The notes under the pieces are model-generated. The model ran no database searches and had not been told where the DNA came from. It saw only the letters and a program-made list of their open reading frames with translations. From positions 62,001-126,000 of the forward strand of contig NZ_FNDT01000001.1 in the NCBI RefSeq assembly GCF_900099735.1: a stretch of DNA of 64,000 nt, in the 5' to 3' direction. The stretch is from Arthrobacter subterraneus (GTDB lineage Bacteria; Actinomycetota; Actinomycetes; Actinomycetales; Micrococcaceae). Below are positions 18,087-27,521 of the stretch, one piece after another. A program made the translations under genes and the position numbers. Numbering within the stretch: position 1 is the stretch's first letter; each line of letters begins with the position of its first letter.

Positions 18087-18585
18087 CTGCCTTCATGGAG
18101 CGCCGCTTGAGCACTTCAGGTACTGCGATCCAGAGCACGAGGATGAGGACGGCGAGACTCACCGCGGTAATGGTTCCGGCCGTGCGGTTCAACACGATGT
18201 CGAATATCAGTCCGGTTGTTCCGACAAGGACGAGTGCCACCAGCACCATGGTCGCTCGAAGAATCCGGTCGGCATTGCGGACAAGTGATTCCTTGATCCG
18301 CAGGCGGAAAAATGTCCGGTGCATGATCACCGTACCCAGCAGCAGGGCCGTGATCAGCGAGGAGAGCACCACCAGCGACAGGTAGATGGTGATCTGGAAC
18401 GAGTCGAGATCGGTGAAACGGGACTGGAAGGGCAGGGTGAGCAGGAAGCCGGTGAGGATCTGGATACCGGTCTGAAGCACACGCAGTTCCTGCAGCAATT
18501 CGAGCCAGTTGCGGTCTACACGCTGCAGCGCTGTTTCCCCGCGTTCCCGGTCTCCGCCCACCGTGCCCTGATCGATCATGGACAT
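18001..18585 (-). CDS. DUF6328-type small membrane protein
   Basis: This 194-residue protein has a hydrophilic N-terminus (residues 1-40), four hydrophobic segments at about 42-58, 66-86, 110-130 and 135-155, and a basic, Pro/Ser-rich tail. The stretch ELLQELRVLQTGIQILTGFLL and the later FQSRFTDLD fit the DUF6328 family as I recall it, whose function is unknown. The start could be 18585 (MSMIDQG) or 18579. The 3' end overlaps phr by 86 bp in the antisense sense, an unusually long convergent overlap for this window. Confidence 0.72.
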   Translation of the reverse strand: MSMIDQGTVGGDRERGETALQRVDRNWLELLQELRVLQTGIQILTGFLLTLPFQSRFTDLDSFQITIYLSLVVLSSLITALLLGTVIMHRTFFRLRIKESLVRNADRILRATMVLVALVLVGTTGLIFDIVLNRTAGTITAVSLAVLILVLWIAVPEVLKRRSMKAARPAEDPDTRSGPDPSRLSGPGEAQGSR

Positions 18586-18622
18586 AGTGTAGGTGAGTCG
18601 GGGAGAAATGGGCCGGAGAACA

Positions 18623-18659
18623 ACAATGGTCCTGGAAGCTGGGCTTCCAGGACCATTGT
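18623..18659 (-). terminator. Hairpin terminator downstream of the initiator tRNA
   Basis: A perfect 16-bp stem (18623-18638 with 18644-18659) encloses the 5-base loop CTGGG. On the minus strand it starts 7 bases after the tRNA 3' end and is followed by TTGTTCT, so it should terminate the tRNA transcript. Confidence 0.85.
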
Positions 18660-18665
18660 CCTTTG

Positions 18666-18739
18666 TTGCGGGGGCAAGATTTGAACTTGCGACCTCTGGG
18701 TTATGAGCCCAGCGAGCTACCGAACTGCTCCACCCCGCG
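18666..18739 (-). tRNA. tRNA-fMet (CAU), initiator
   Basis: Read on the minus strand, the 74-nt gene folds as a cloverleaf with anticodon CAT in the loop CTCATAA. The anticodon stem ends in three consecutive G:C pairs (TGGG and CCCA), and the acceptor starts with C1 facing A72, a mismatch. Both are hallmarks of the bacterial initiator tRNA, not elongator Met or Ile2. The T loop GTTCAAATC is intact. The 3' CCA is not encoded. A strong terminator follows. Confidence 0.95.
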
Positions 18740-18796
18740 GCGTGATTACTACTTTACCCGCCGCGGGGTCGGATCCCAAATCGGGGCCATCTCCCC

Positions 18797-21700
18797 CTAT
18801 TGGCCTGCGTCGCCGGACGCTCCGGAGAGCCGCGATTCAGCATCCAGCGCCCGCTGCAGTGCCTGGTCGAGACGCTCCTGCGCTTCACCGTAGGCGGCAA
18901 AGTCACCTTCGGCGAGGGCATCCTGGCCCTCCTGGATCGCCGCATTTGCTTCCTCGAGCGCTGCACGAAGGTCAGCCGCGGGATCCCCGGTGCCGGGCTC
19001 TGCCGGCGTGGTGGGCTCCTCCGTAGGCTCCGCCGTCGGCTCCTCGCCCGCAGGCGGCGCAGCCGGATCATTCGGAGTCTCCCCGACGTTTTCGCTGTCC
19101 CCGGTTTCAGCACCGGAATCGCCCTGGAAGACCTGGTCGAGGGCTTCAGCGAGGGTCGGCGCAAACCCGACCTGTTCACCGAAGCTCACCAGGACACGCC
19201 GCAGGACGGGGAAGGAAGAATCACCGGAGGACTGGACGTAGACGGGCTGGACGTAGGCAATACCTCCACCGATGGGCAGCGTCAGCAGGTTGCCGCTGAT
19301 GACCTCCGAGGCACCCTGGCGCAGCAGGTTAAGCTCCTGGGAAACCTCGGTATCGGAGTTGAACAGGTTGGCGGCCTGGCCCGGTCCCACGGCGGAATCC
19401 TGTCCGGAGGAATCGAGCAGGCGCAAGGCACCGTAGGTCTCAGCCTTCACGCCGTCTTCTCCGGTACCGGCATCACCATCCGCCGCGAGGAAGCCGTAAA
19501 GGATGTTCCGCGGTTCCTGGCCCTCGGGAACAAACGGGATGAAGGGAGTAGTGAGCGAGAAGCTTGCCGACTCCTGGTCGGGCATCTGCAGGGAGAGGTA
19601 AAACGGCGGCTGCTTGACCGCCCGCTCACCGTCCTCCAGAGTGGGATCCACCGGCACCGCCCAGGCCTGGTTGTTGCTGTAGAACGGCTGGGTCTGGGTC
19701 ACGTGGTACCTCGCCAGCAGTTCACGCTGGACCTTGAACAGATCCTCCGGGTACCGCACGTGAGCCATGAGGTCCGCCGACATCTCACTGTACGGCTGCA
19801 GGGAGGAGGGGTAGATCTCCTGCCAGGCCTTCAGGATCGGATCCTCATCGTCCCACGCATACAGGTCTACGGAGCCGTCATAGGCGTCAACCGTGGCCTT
19901 GACGGCATTCCGGATGTAGTTGACCCGCTCAGCCGGAAGGGCCGTGGAAACCCCTGTCGCGGTGAGCGAGTCGACCGTGGCCGACTGGAGCTCCTGCTGC
20001 GTCGAGTATGGGTAGTCAGCGGTAGTCGTGTACCCGTCGATGATCCACTTGACCCGTCCGTCGACGATCGCCGGGTAGGTGTTGCTGTCCAGCGTGAGGT
20101 ACGGCGCCACCTTCTCGACCCGGTCAACCGGGTCGCGGTCATACAGGATCTGGGACTGATCGTTCACCTGGTCCGAGAGCAGGAGATCCGTGGACTGGAA
20201 CTTCAGCGCGTACACCAGCCGGTTGAAGAAGTTCCCGACAACGGGGCCTCCGTCTCCCTGGAAGGTGCTGCGGGCCTCCTGGTCCGACTCCTCCGTCTGG
20301 GGCCTGTCGATCTCGAGCGGCGTCGCGCCCTCGGGTGCGCCGACAATCGAATACTCCGGCGACTCTTCCCCGAAGTAGATACGGGGTTCGAACGTGCTCT
20401 CGTCGCCCAGCAGGCCCGTGGAGGGGATACCCGACTGGATGAACGCCGGTCGACCGTCCGGCTGGACTGTCGATCCTGCCGCAGCGACGACGCCATAGCC
20501 GTGGGTGTAGTACACATGCTCGTTGATCCAGCCGGCAGGCACACCGGCCGTGTTGAGTTCCCGGACTGCAATCACGGTGTCCTCGATCTCGCCGTCGATT
20601 TCATAGCGGTCGACGTTCAGGATTTCCGGGAACTGGTAGTACTGGCGGAACTGCTGGAGCTGGCTGAAGGCATCGCTGACGAGGTTCGGATCCAGCAGCC
20701 GGATGTTGGCGGTGGTCTCGCCGTCCTCATTCAGGGCCCCCTCCTGGGGAACCTCCTCGACGCCGTAATCGGTGACCTGCACCCCGTCGAGCCCGTAAGC
20801 GGCCCGCGTCATCTCCATGTTGCGCTCGATGAACGGCTCCTCGCGGCTGAATTCCGAGGGCACAACCTGGAAGCGCTGGATCACCCAGGGGTAGACGCCG
20901 CCGGCAAGGATGGCAGTGATGACGAGCATTGCCGTGCCGATGACGGGCAGGCGCCAGCGGCCGATCACCGCGGAGACGATGAAGAGGACCGCAACGATCA
21001 CGGCAGCCGCAGCGAGGATTGCCTTGGTGGGAATGACGGCGTTCACATCGGTGTAAAGAGCACCCGCCCATTTGCCGCTGCTGCTGGTGACTGTGGCGTA
21101 CCGGTCAAGCCAGTAGTTGACCCCCTGCAGGATCAGGAAGAGGGCCGCGAGGACCGCAATATGGGTGCGCGCCGCCCTGCTGGTGAACAGGCCCTTCTCC
21201 TCAAGGCGGATGCCGCCGTACAGGTAGTGGGTGAGCACCCCTGCGATACCGCTGATCACGGTGACGCTGACGAGGAAGCCGAGCAGGAAATTCAGGAACG
21301 GGAGGGTGAAGACGTAGAAACCAATGTCGAGGCCGAACTCCGGATCGGTCTGTCCGAACGATTCAGAGTTGAAGAACAGGAGCATCCGCTCCCACTGGGA
21401 GGAAGCCGCGGTACCCGCAAACGCTCCAAGCACAATGGGAATGCCGAGAATCAGCAGCCGGCGGATCGGTTCAAGCTGAGCCTGGTAGCGGTTCAGGTTG
21501 TCCTGCACATTGCTGTCCGGAGCATAGATGGGCCGTGACCTGTAGGCGATCCGCAGGCTGAAGTACACGCTGGCGGCCATGATCAGGAACGCGGCCACGA
21601 AGAGGCCGATCCGGGACAGGTTCTCGGTGACGAAGACCTCGAGGAAGCCGAGCTGGTTGTACCAGAGCACGTCTGCGTACACCTGCGAGAAGTATACGAA

Positions 21701-21820
21701 GCCGATGACGAGCAGCCCGAGAACGATCAGCGTCGGCACCAGCGGTCCGCGCCGCCGGCCTGGGGATGAATATGGTTGGCTCGGCCTGCTGCTGAAAGGC
21801 CGGTCTGGTCCGGATGTCAC
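18797..21820 (-). CDS. UPF0182 large membrane protein
   Basis: This protein of about 1007 residues has about seven hydrophobic helices in the first 330 residues (for example [20 protein letters not shown]) and a large, presumably extracytoplasmic domain with Asp- and Tyr-rich loops. An acidic Pro/Glu/Thr-rich stretch and a short helical C-terminal segment (about 945-1000) complete it. The arrangement matches the actinobacterial UPF0182 family (Rv3193c type), whose function is unknown. I chose the GTG at 21820 ([11 protein letters not shown]) because GATGAGG lies just upstream. An upstream extension of 32 codons has no support. ylbL lies upstream on the same strand. Confidence 0.9.
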   Translation of the reverse strand: MTSGPDRPFSSRPSQPYSSPGRRRGPLVPTLIVLGLLVIGFVYFSQVYADVLWYNQLGFLEVFVTENLSRIGLFVAAFLIMAASVYFSLRIAYRSRPIYAPDSNVQDNLNRYQAQLEPIRRLLILGIPIVLGAFAGTAASSQWERMLLFFNSESFGQTDPEFGLDIGFYVFTLPFLNFLLGFLVSVTVISGIAGVLTHYLYGGIRLEEKGLFTSRAARTHIAVLAALFLILQGVNYWLDRYATVTSSSGKWAGALYTDVNAVIPTKAILAAAAVIVAVLFIVSAVIGRWRLPVIGTAMLVITAILAGGVYPWVIQRFQVVPSEFSREEPFIERNMEMTRAAYGLDGVQVTDYGVEEVPQEGALNEDGETTANIRLLDPNLVSDAFSQLQQFRQYYQFPEILNVDRYEIDGEIEDTVIAVRELNTAGVPAGWINEHVYYTHGYGVVAAAGSTVQPDGRPAFIQSGIPSTGLLGDESTFEPRIYFGEESPEYSIVGAPEGATPLEIDRPQTEESDQEARSTFQGDGGPVVGNFFNRLVYALKFQSTDLLLSDQVNDQSQILYDRDPVDRVEKVAPYLTLDSNTYPAIVDGRVKWIIDGYTTTADYPYSTQQELQSATVDSLTATGVSTALPAERVNYIRNAVKATVDAYDGSVDLYAWDDEDPILKAWQEIYPSSLQPYSEMSADLMAHVRYPEDLFKVQRELLARYHVTQTQPFYSNNQAWAVPVDPTLEDGERAVKQPPFYLSLQMPDQESASFSLTTPFIPFVPEGQEPRNILYGFLAADGDAGTGEDGVKAETYGALRLLDSSGQDSAVGPGQAANLFNSDTEVSQELNLLRQGASEVISGNLLTLPIGGGIAYVQPVYVQSSGDSSFPVLRRVLVSFGEQVGFAPTLAEALDQVFQGDSGAETGDSENVGETPNDPAAPPAGEEPTAEPTEEPTTPAEPGTGDPAADLRAALEEANAAIQEGQDALAEGDFAAYGEAQERLDQALQRALDAESRLSGASGDAGQ

Positions 21821-21948
21821 TATTACCTCATCCTTGGGGGTACGGGTGTGCTGGGTGCGCTCAGCGGCGCACGATCCACTGTTGTTTATTCTGCCCTGTG
21901 CACGTCCGGGCCACACAATTCAGTTCCGCGTGCGGGTAAGCACCCCTG

Positions 21949-22014
21949 AATCGTGTCCCAATCGTGTCCATCCTCACCCGGTTACGGCGGTCAGTCCGGT
22001 TACGGGCGGTCAGT
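21949..22014. repeat. Short tandem repeats at the ylbL 3' end
   Basis: Two arrays lie together. AATCGTGTCC occurs at 21949-21958 and 21960-21969. CCGGTTACGGCGGTCAGT (21978-21995) is followed directly by the same sequence with one extra G (21996-22014). The second copy of the longer array contains the ylbL stop codon (22010-22012), so the first copy looks like a downstream duplication of the gene end. Confidence 0.85.
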
Positions 22015-23089
22015 CCTCACAGGACGGGAGCCGTGCGGCGTCGTCGTTCTCTTCTCCCAGCGTGCGGACTGCGGTGACCGCGTCCCCGAGGGTTTCGACG
22101 CGGATGACCCGGAGGCCGTCCGGAATGTGGCCGACCACCTCCTCGCAGTTTGCTGCCGGAGCGAGGAAGACCTCGGCGCCGGCCTCCTGCGCGCCCACGA
22201 GTTTCTGGCGGATCCCTCCGATCGGCCCGACGTTGCCGGCCGAGTCGATGGTCCCGGTCCCGGCGAAGTGCTCTCCCCCGGTCAGTGGGCCCTCCGTGAG
22301 TGTGTCCACGATACCGAGGGCGAACATCAGGCCGGCTGAGGGTCCGCCGACATTGTTGAGTGCGATGTCGACGTCGAATGGGAACTGGAATTCGGACATG
22401 AGGAACACCCCAAGCTGATAGTCGCCGGACTCGCCCTGCACCGGTTCGACAGTTTCCACGACCGTCTCTCCATCCCGGGTCACAGTGATGTCGACGCTGT
22501 CCCCCGCTGCCGCATTCAGCGCATCCTTCAGTGGCTGCAGCGCCTCGATTTCCATGCCGTTGATCCGGGCCAGCCGGTCGCCCTCCTCGAGGATGCCTTC
22601 CGCTGCTGAGTCGGGCGCGAAGCCGACAACGGAAAGCGTCTCTTCATACTCGATGCCGAGATGGCCGAGCGCCGCGGCAACGGCAGACTCCTGCGAGGAA
22701 GTCATGGCCTCCGCGTTCTGCTGTTCGATGTCCGCCTCGGAGATGTCGGGCGGGTAGACCAGTTCGCGGGGAGTGACAGCCTGGGCCGGATCCGCCCAGG
22801 CACGAAACGCGTCGAAAATGCTGATTTGTTGCCCTGGCCCGCCGGCAACGAAGACGGTCGTAAGGTCCAGTGCCCCGTCTGTGGGGTACGTCTGGCGCCC
22901 TTCGACGGTGATCAGGGGTTCGGCATTGAATTCCCCGATGGTGTTGAAAGTGGGACCGGGTGACTCAACGACGTAGGGCGAAGGCAGCAGCACAGCCGCG
23001 GCGCCGAGCCCCAGGGCAAGCAGCCCGGAAACTGACATCACCGTGAAGCGAGGGTCCCGTTTGGCGGCCTCGTGTTCTGGCCGGTTCAT
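22010..23089 (-). CDS. YlbL-type membrane-anchored PDZ/Lon-like (S16) serine protease
   Basis: This protein of about 359 residues has an N-terminal transmembrane anchor (VMSVSGLLALGLGAAAVLL), an extracytoplasmic segment with PTFNTIGEF, a PDZ domain (about 145-215, GFAPDSAAEGILEEGDRLARING) and a C-terminal Lon-type protease domain. The catalytic serine is in NNVGGPSAGLMFAL, and the lysine is in IGGIRQKLVGAQ, forming the Ser-Lys dyad. Its neighbours on both sides match the order around Rv3194c. The ATG at 23089 (MNRPEHEAAK) is my choice. A GTG about 31 bases further upstream is also possible. Confidence 0.87.
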   Translation of the reverse strand: MNRPEHEAAKRDPRFTVMSVSGLLALGLGAAAVLLPSPYVVESPGPTFNTIGEFNAEPLITVEGRQTYPTDGALDLTTVFVAGGPGQQISIFDAFRAWADPAQAVTPRELVYPPDISEADIEQQNAEAMTSSQESAVAAALGHLGIEYEETLSVVGFAPDSAAEGILEEGDRLARINGMEIEALQPLKDALNAAAGDSVDITVTRDGETVVETVEPVQGESGDYQLGVFLMSEFQFPFDVDIALNNVGGPSAGLMFALGIVDTLTEGPLTGGEHFAGTGTIDSAGNVGPIGGIRQKLVGAQEAGAEVFLAPAANCEEVVGHIPDGLRVIRVETLGDAVTAVRTLGEENDDAARLPSCED

Positions 23090-23416
23090 ATCCTGGGAGA
23101 GCGGCTGGGTCAACGGTGTCACCTTCGGGATCGGGGAGCCCGGAACACCCGCCGCCTGGCGGGACGCAAGGGCGTCACACCCCAAGGGTACAAGCCGATC
23201 CGGCTGCCGCAGCGCGCCGGCGGCCGCTGCTTTGCCTAGAGCGAACTCCCGCCGGGGGTGCGGGACATCCCGGGGTGCTGCCGGTAACGTTTGAGATCCT
23301 GACCGCCACTTGCCAGTGGAGGATTCCAGCCGCCCGGAGAGCTTCCCCTTTCTGCGGGGCAGTCCCGCGGCTCCAGGATTTTCGAGCAGGATTCGACCAA
23401 AGGACCGGTGGTATCG
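23090..23416. other. Divergent intergenic region between ylbL and the DUF2342 gene
   Basis: About 327 bp separate two divergent starts. I find no credible gene here, although ORFs from both sides extend through it as GC-rich shadows. It presumably holds the two promoters, but I cannot point to a convincing -35/-10 pair. AAAGGA at 23399-23404 precedes the plus-strand start. Confidence 0.5.
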
Positions 23417-24838
23417 ATGAGTTCCAATCCGTCGAATAACGACGACGACACTCCCAAGGACCCCCTCTCCGAGATGCTCGAGCGCCTCATGGGCGGAAAC
23501 ATGCAGGGCATGGACCCCCAGGAGATCGCGAAGGCAGCAGGCCTCCCGAGCGATCCCCAGGCCATGGCGATGATGATGCAGCAGGTGCAAGCCATGTTCT
23601 CGGCGCAGTCCGAAGGTCCGGTTAACTGGACCCTCGCCCATGACCAGGCACGGCGGGCTGCGTCAGCCGGCGGTGATCCCTCGGTGAGCAGCACGCAGCA
23701 GCGCGAGGTGGACGAGGCGCTGCGCCTTGCGGAAATGTGGCTGGATCCCGTGACCGATTTTCCAGCCACGGCGCTGCTCGGCAAGGCGTGGTCCCACGCA
23801 GAGTGGGTCGAGGCAACCATGCCCACCTGGAAGCGGCTGACCGAGCCCGTCGCCACCAGCATCGCCCTGGCACTCTCCAACGCCATCACCGAGCAGATGC
23901 CCGAGGAAATGAAAACCATGATGGGCGGCGCCGCCTCCATGCTGCAGAACATGGGCGGCGCAATGTTCGGCATGCAGCTCGGGCAGGCGGTGGGTGCGCT
24001 GTCGCGCGACGTCGTGAGTTCAACCGACATCGGCATCCCGCTCGCAGAAAACAGCATGGCGCTCCTGCCTGCCAACGTGGCAGCGTTCGGGGAGGGGCTC
24101 GACATCTCCGACTATGACGTGCGGCTGTTCCTCGCCGTCCGTGAGGCCGCGCACGTGCGGCTCTTCACCCAGGTGCCGTGGTTGACGGGCCACCTGCTGG
24201 GGGCGATTGAAAGCTATGCGCGAGGCATCCACATCGACATGTCCAAAATCGAGGAGGTTGCACGGGATATAGATCCGTCCAACCCGGAGTCCCTGCAGAG
24301 TGCACTCTCGGAGGGCGTGTTCATGCCGGAACGCACCCCCGCGCAGGAGGCAGCCCTGGCCCGTCTGGAAACCACGCTGGCGCTGGTCGAGGGTTGGGTG
24401 GATGAGCTGACCGCAGCAGCCACGGCGAAACTCGAATCCTCGGGAGCGCTCCGCGAAATGGTCCGCCGCCGCCGCGCCACCGGGGGTCCTGCAGAGAATG
24501 CGTTCGCTTCCCTGGTCGGCCTGGAACTTCGGCCGCGCAGGCTGCGCGACGCTGCGGTCCTGTGGGAGCAGCTGCGCCAGGAGCGCGGGATCGCGGGGCG
24601 CGACGCCATCTGGCAGCACCCGGACCTGCTTCCCACGCCGGAGGATCTCGATGACCCGGCCGGTTTCGCCAGGCGCCAGCTGGCCGAGTCGGATGACGCA
24701 GATGTGGATGCCGCCCTGGCGAAGCTCCTCGACGGCGGGTTCGAGGAACGCCCCTCCGGGGAGGAACCGGCCGGCGCTGACGAGCAGGATCCGGAGGAAG
24801 GTCCGGACGGTTCCGGCGAAGGCAGCGGCCCCCGGTGA
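23417..24838 (+). CDS. DUF2342-type putative zinc-dependent metalloprotease
   Basis: This protein of about 473 residues has a charged N-terminus, a Met/Gln-rich stretch (MAMMMQQVQAMF near residue 55), a helical core with Gly/Met-rich QNMGGAMFGMQLGQAVGALS near 178, and the zincin-like segment VREAAHVRLFTQVPWL near 241. The tail is acidic (EEPAGADEQDPEE). It fits the actinobacterial family containing Rv3195, usually annotated as zinc-dependent metalloprotease. The classical HEXXH is not present and activity is unproven. The ATG at 23417 is preferred, and a GTG at 23408 is in frame. Confidence 0.8.
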   Translation: MSSNPSNNDDDTPKDPLSEMLERLMGGNMQGMDPQEIAKAAGLPSDPQAMAMMMQQVQAMFSAQSEGPVNWTLAHDQARRAASAGGDPSVSSTQQREVDEALRLAEMWLDPVTDFPATALLGKAWSHAEWVEATMPTWKRLTEPVATSIALALSNAITEQMPEEMKTMMGGAASMLQNMGGAMFGMQLGQAVGALSRDVVSSTDIGIPLAENSMALLPANVAAFGEGLDISDYDVRLFLAVREAAHVRLFTQVPWLTGHLLGAIESYARGIHIDMSKIEEVARDIDPSNPESLQSALSEGVFMPERTPAQEAALARLETTLALVEGWVDELTAAATAKLESSGALREMVRRRRATGGPAENAFASLVGLELRPRRLRDAAVLWEQLRQERGIAGRDAIWQHPDLLPTPEDLDDPAGFARRQLAESDDADVDAALAKLLDGGFEERPSGEEPAGADEQDPEEGPDGSGEGSGPR

Positions 24839-24848
24839 GCGTGAGCGT

Positions 24849-25388
24849 CTAGCGCCCGCTGAGGCCGTGGTCTGCGGCGTACGCGGCACCGAGCAGGAAC
24901 GCCTTGGCGGTTTCGGTCTGCGGGTAGCCCTTCAGCAGCGCCCAGAACGCCTCGTTGTGCGAGGGTTCTATCAGGTGCGCCATCTCGTGCAGTATCACGT
25001 AGTCGATCACCCAGTCGGGCATTCCCTGCAGTTTGTGGGACAACCGGATGGAGCGGGAGACGGGCGTCGCCGATCCCCAGCGGGAATTCTGGTTGGTCAC
25101 CCAGCGGATGCTCGACGGAAGACCCCGCCCCTGCAGAAACTGCGCGGACAGCGCTTCAGCCCGTTCGCTCAATCCGGACTCGGAATGGGCGGGCCGCACC
25201 GACTTGGCGTGCAGCCTGGCCACCATTCGTTCCACCCACTGCTTTTCCTGTCTGGCGGAGAAGGAAGCCGGGATGGACACCACCGCCACGCCGTCGCGCA
25301 GGTCCACGCTCACAGTCCGGCGGCGTCGCGCGGACCTGCGCACTTCCACCGGATAGGGTCCGGGCTGCGGGGCACCCTCAGTATTCAC
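24849..25388 (-). CDS. YgjP-like (DUF45) M48-type metallopeptidase
   Basis: The 179-residue protein has the zinc motif ILHEMAHLIEPSHNEAFW near residues 138-155, with HEXXH and the third histidine 9-10 residues later. The upstream QNSRWGSATP is the other strong mark of the YgjP/DUF45 family. It is cytosolic by sequence and its substrate is unknown. It lies 27 bp upstream of uvrD2's far end, meeting the DUF2342 gene tail to tail. Confidence 0.88.
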   Translation of the reverse strand: MNTEGAPQPGPYPVEVRRSARRRRTVSVDLRDGVAVVSIPASFSARQEKQWVERMVARLHAKSVRPAHSESGLSERAEALSAQFLQGRGLPSSIRWVTNQNSRWGSATPVSRSIRLSHKLQGMPDWVIDYVILHEMAHLIEPSHNEAFWALLKGYPQTETAKAFLLGAAYAADHGLSGR

Positions 25389-25415
25389 CGGCGTGCTCCT
25401 TCCCCGCTCAAGCGC

Positions 25416-27521
25416 TTAGTGGCCCTGCGCGAGGACATTGAGCACCGACTCTCCATAGCGGTCCAGTTTGGCCGGCCCTACCCCCGCCAGCTGTGCCAGT
25501 TTCTCCAGTGAGTCTGGACGCGCTTCCGCGATGGCCACGAGCGTGGCGTCCGTGAAGACGACAAAAGCCGGAACCTCCGTCTCCCGGGCTGCCTGCAGAC
25601 GCCAGTTCCGCAGCGCCTCAAAGGTCTCTTCACTGTAGTTGGCAGGGCAGTCCCCGCAGCGTCCGATTTTGCGTTCGGCACCCGTGCCCAGGACTTTTCC
25701 GCAGGTACGGCAGTGTGCGGGCGCCGAAACTTTCCGCTCCTTCCGCACGGTGGGCTGCCGGAAGGAGCGGGGGCCGCTGGATTCCGGGCGAAGACCGTCG
25801 AGGAACCGGGAGGGCTTGCGTGATGCGCGTCCCCCGGGAGTACGGGAGGTGGACCAGGAAAGGGCCAGATGCTTGCGGGCACGGGTAATGCCGACGTAGA
25901 GGAGCCGGCGCTCCTCATCCACGGCGTCAGGAGTGTCCGCGAACGAAATCGGCATGAGCCCCTCGCTCAGTCCCACCAGGAACACGGCGTCCCATTCGAG
26001 GCCCTTGGCGGAATGCAATGACGCCAGGGTGACGCCCTGGACCGTGGGCGCATGCTGGGCTGAAGCGCGTTCCTCCAGCTCCGCGACGAAGTCCTGCAGG
26101 GTGAAGCCCTGCCCTGAACGGGCCTGGTGCAGCTCATCAGCGAGCGAAACCAACGCAGCGAGCGACTCCCACTTTTCCCGGACGGCACCGGAGCTCTGCG
26201 GAGCCTCCCGCGTGTACCCGAGGGAGGCGAGGACGTCGCGAACCAGTTGGGGAACGTCTTCGTTCGTGGCTGCGCGTGCGGCGGCACGGAGCTGAAGCAG
26301 GCTCTCGCGGACCTCGCGCCGGGCGAAGAACCGTTCGGCTCCGCGCAGCTGGTATCCGATTCCGGCGGCCGCCAGGGCCTGCTCATAGGCCTCCGACTGC
26401 CCGTTGGTCCGGTACAGGATGGCGATCTCGCTCGCGGGCACACCCTCGGCGATCAGGGTTCCGATGCGCCGGGCGACATCAGCCGCCTCGGCCTCGTCAT
26501 CGCTGCATTCGGTGAAGCTTGGCGCCGGCCCGGGCTGTCTCTGCGCAATAAGCTGAAGCGGCGTGGCCCAGCTTCCGGTTCCCCCGCGGCGTTCTGCCTC
26601 GTCCGTGCGGGCAGCAAGCAGAGAGTTCGCAAGGTGGACGACCTGCGGTGTGGAGCGGTAGTCCCTCACCAGTTTGATGACCTGCGCGTTGGGATACCTC
26701 CCGGTAAATTTAAGGAGGTGGGCGCTGGTGGCTCCGGTGAACGAGTAGATGGTCTGGCTGGCATCCCCCACAACGCAGAGCTCTTCCCGCTCCCCCAGCC
26801 AGAGATCCAGGAGCCGCTGCTGGAGCGGTGACACATCCTGGTATTCGTCAACGACGAAGTGCCGGTACTGGGAGCGGACGGTCGCTGCAACCTTGGCGTC
26901 TTCCTGAAGTATCCCCACCGTAATGAGCAGAACGTCCTCGAAGTCGATGACGTTGCGGTCCACCTTGAGATCCTCATAGGCGCTGAAGAGGCGGGCCACC
27001 GTGGTGGCGTCCATGCCGGCCGGTTCCACCCGCCCGCGGGCAGCCTCGACATACGTGTCCGGCGTGAGCATTGAAACCTTTGCCCACTCGACCTCGGCAG
27101 CGAGGTCGCGGATGGTTGCCCGGTCAGTACTGAGCCTGAGCCGGCGTGCAGCCTCCGCGAGAAGCTGCGCCTTGTGGTCGACAAGCGCGGGAAGCGTTCC
27201 GCCCACAGCCTGTGGCCAGAAATATTGCAGTTGGCGGAGCGCCGCCGCATGGAAGGTGCGCGCCTGCACACCATGAGCCCCGAGATCCCGAAGCCTGGTC
27301 CGCATTTCCGCGGCGGCCCTCGCCGTGAAGGTCACGGCCAGGACCTGCTGCGGCTTGTAGACACCCGTATGCACTCCGTAGGCAATCCGGTGCGTGATTG
27401 CGCGCGTCTTTCCGGTCCCGGCTCCTGCCAGCACACACAGCGGGCCGGTGAGCTGGGACGCTACGGCCCGCTGCTCGTCATCCAGTCCGGCAAGGATCCG
27501 TTCTTCGACCGTCCCCTCCAC
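25416..27521 (-). CDS. uvrD2: ATP-dependent DNA helicase UvrD2 with HRDC domain
   Basis: This 701-residue superfamily 1A helicase carries Walker A VLAGAGTGKTRAI (near residue 31), Walker B VVDEYQDVSPLQ (near 225), motif III GDASQTIYSFTGA, the later motifs TLHSAKGLEWDAVFLVG (near 505) and LLYVGITRARKHLALSWS, a four-cysteine ribbon (CRTCGKVLGTGAERKIGRCG, near 603-622, next Cys just after) and a C-terminal HRDC domain. The Cys ribbon plus HRDC is the hallmark of actinobacterial UvrD2, which is essential in M. tuberculosis. The GTG start overlaps the nudC stop by one base (TAGTG), so the two are coupled. Confidence 0.95.
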   Translation of the reverse strand: MEGTVEERILAGLDDEQRAVASQLTGPLCVLAGAGTGKTRAITHRIAYGVHTGVYKPQQVLAVTFTARAAAEMRTRLRDLGAHGVQARTFHAAALRQLQYFWPQAVGGTLPALVDHKAQLLAEAARRLRLSTDRATIRDLAAEVEWAKVSMLTPDTYVEAARGRVEPAGMDATTVARLFSAYEDLKVDRNVIDFEDVLLITVGILQEDAKVAATVRSQYRHFVVDEYQDVSPLQQRLLDLWLGEREELCVVGDASQTIYSFTGATSAHLLKFTGRYPNAQVIKLVRDYRSTPQVVHLANSLLAARTDEAERRGGTGSWATPLQLIAQRQPGPAPSFTECSDDEAEAADVARRIGTLIAEGVPASEIAILYRTNGQSEAYEQALAAAGIGYQLRGAERFFARREVRESLLQLRAAARAATNEDVPQLVRDVLASLGYTREAPQSSGAVREKWESLAALVSLADELHQARSGQGFTLQDFVAELEERASAQHAPTVQGVTLASLHSAKGLEWDAVFLVGLSEGLMPISFADTPDAVDEERRLLYVGITRARKHLALSWSTSRTPGGRASRKPSRFLDGLRPESSGPRSFRQPTVRKERKVSAPAHCRTCGKVLGTGAERKIGRCGDCPANYSEETFEALRNWRLQAARETEVPAFVVFTDATLVAIAEARPDSLEKLAQLAGVGPAKLDRYGESVLNVLAQGH

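Noticed and set aside
18800-21538. A 912-codon open frame antisense to the UPF0182 gene
   Set aside because: It is exactly opposite a well-supported membrane protein, its translation is Gly/Asp/Arg/Val-rich without domains, and long antisense frames are expected at this G+C content.
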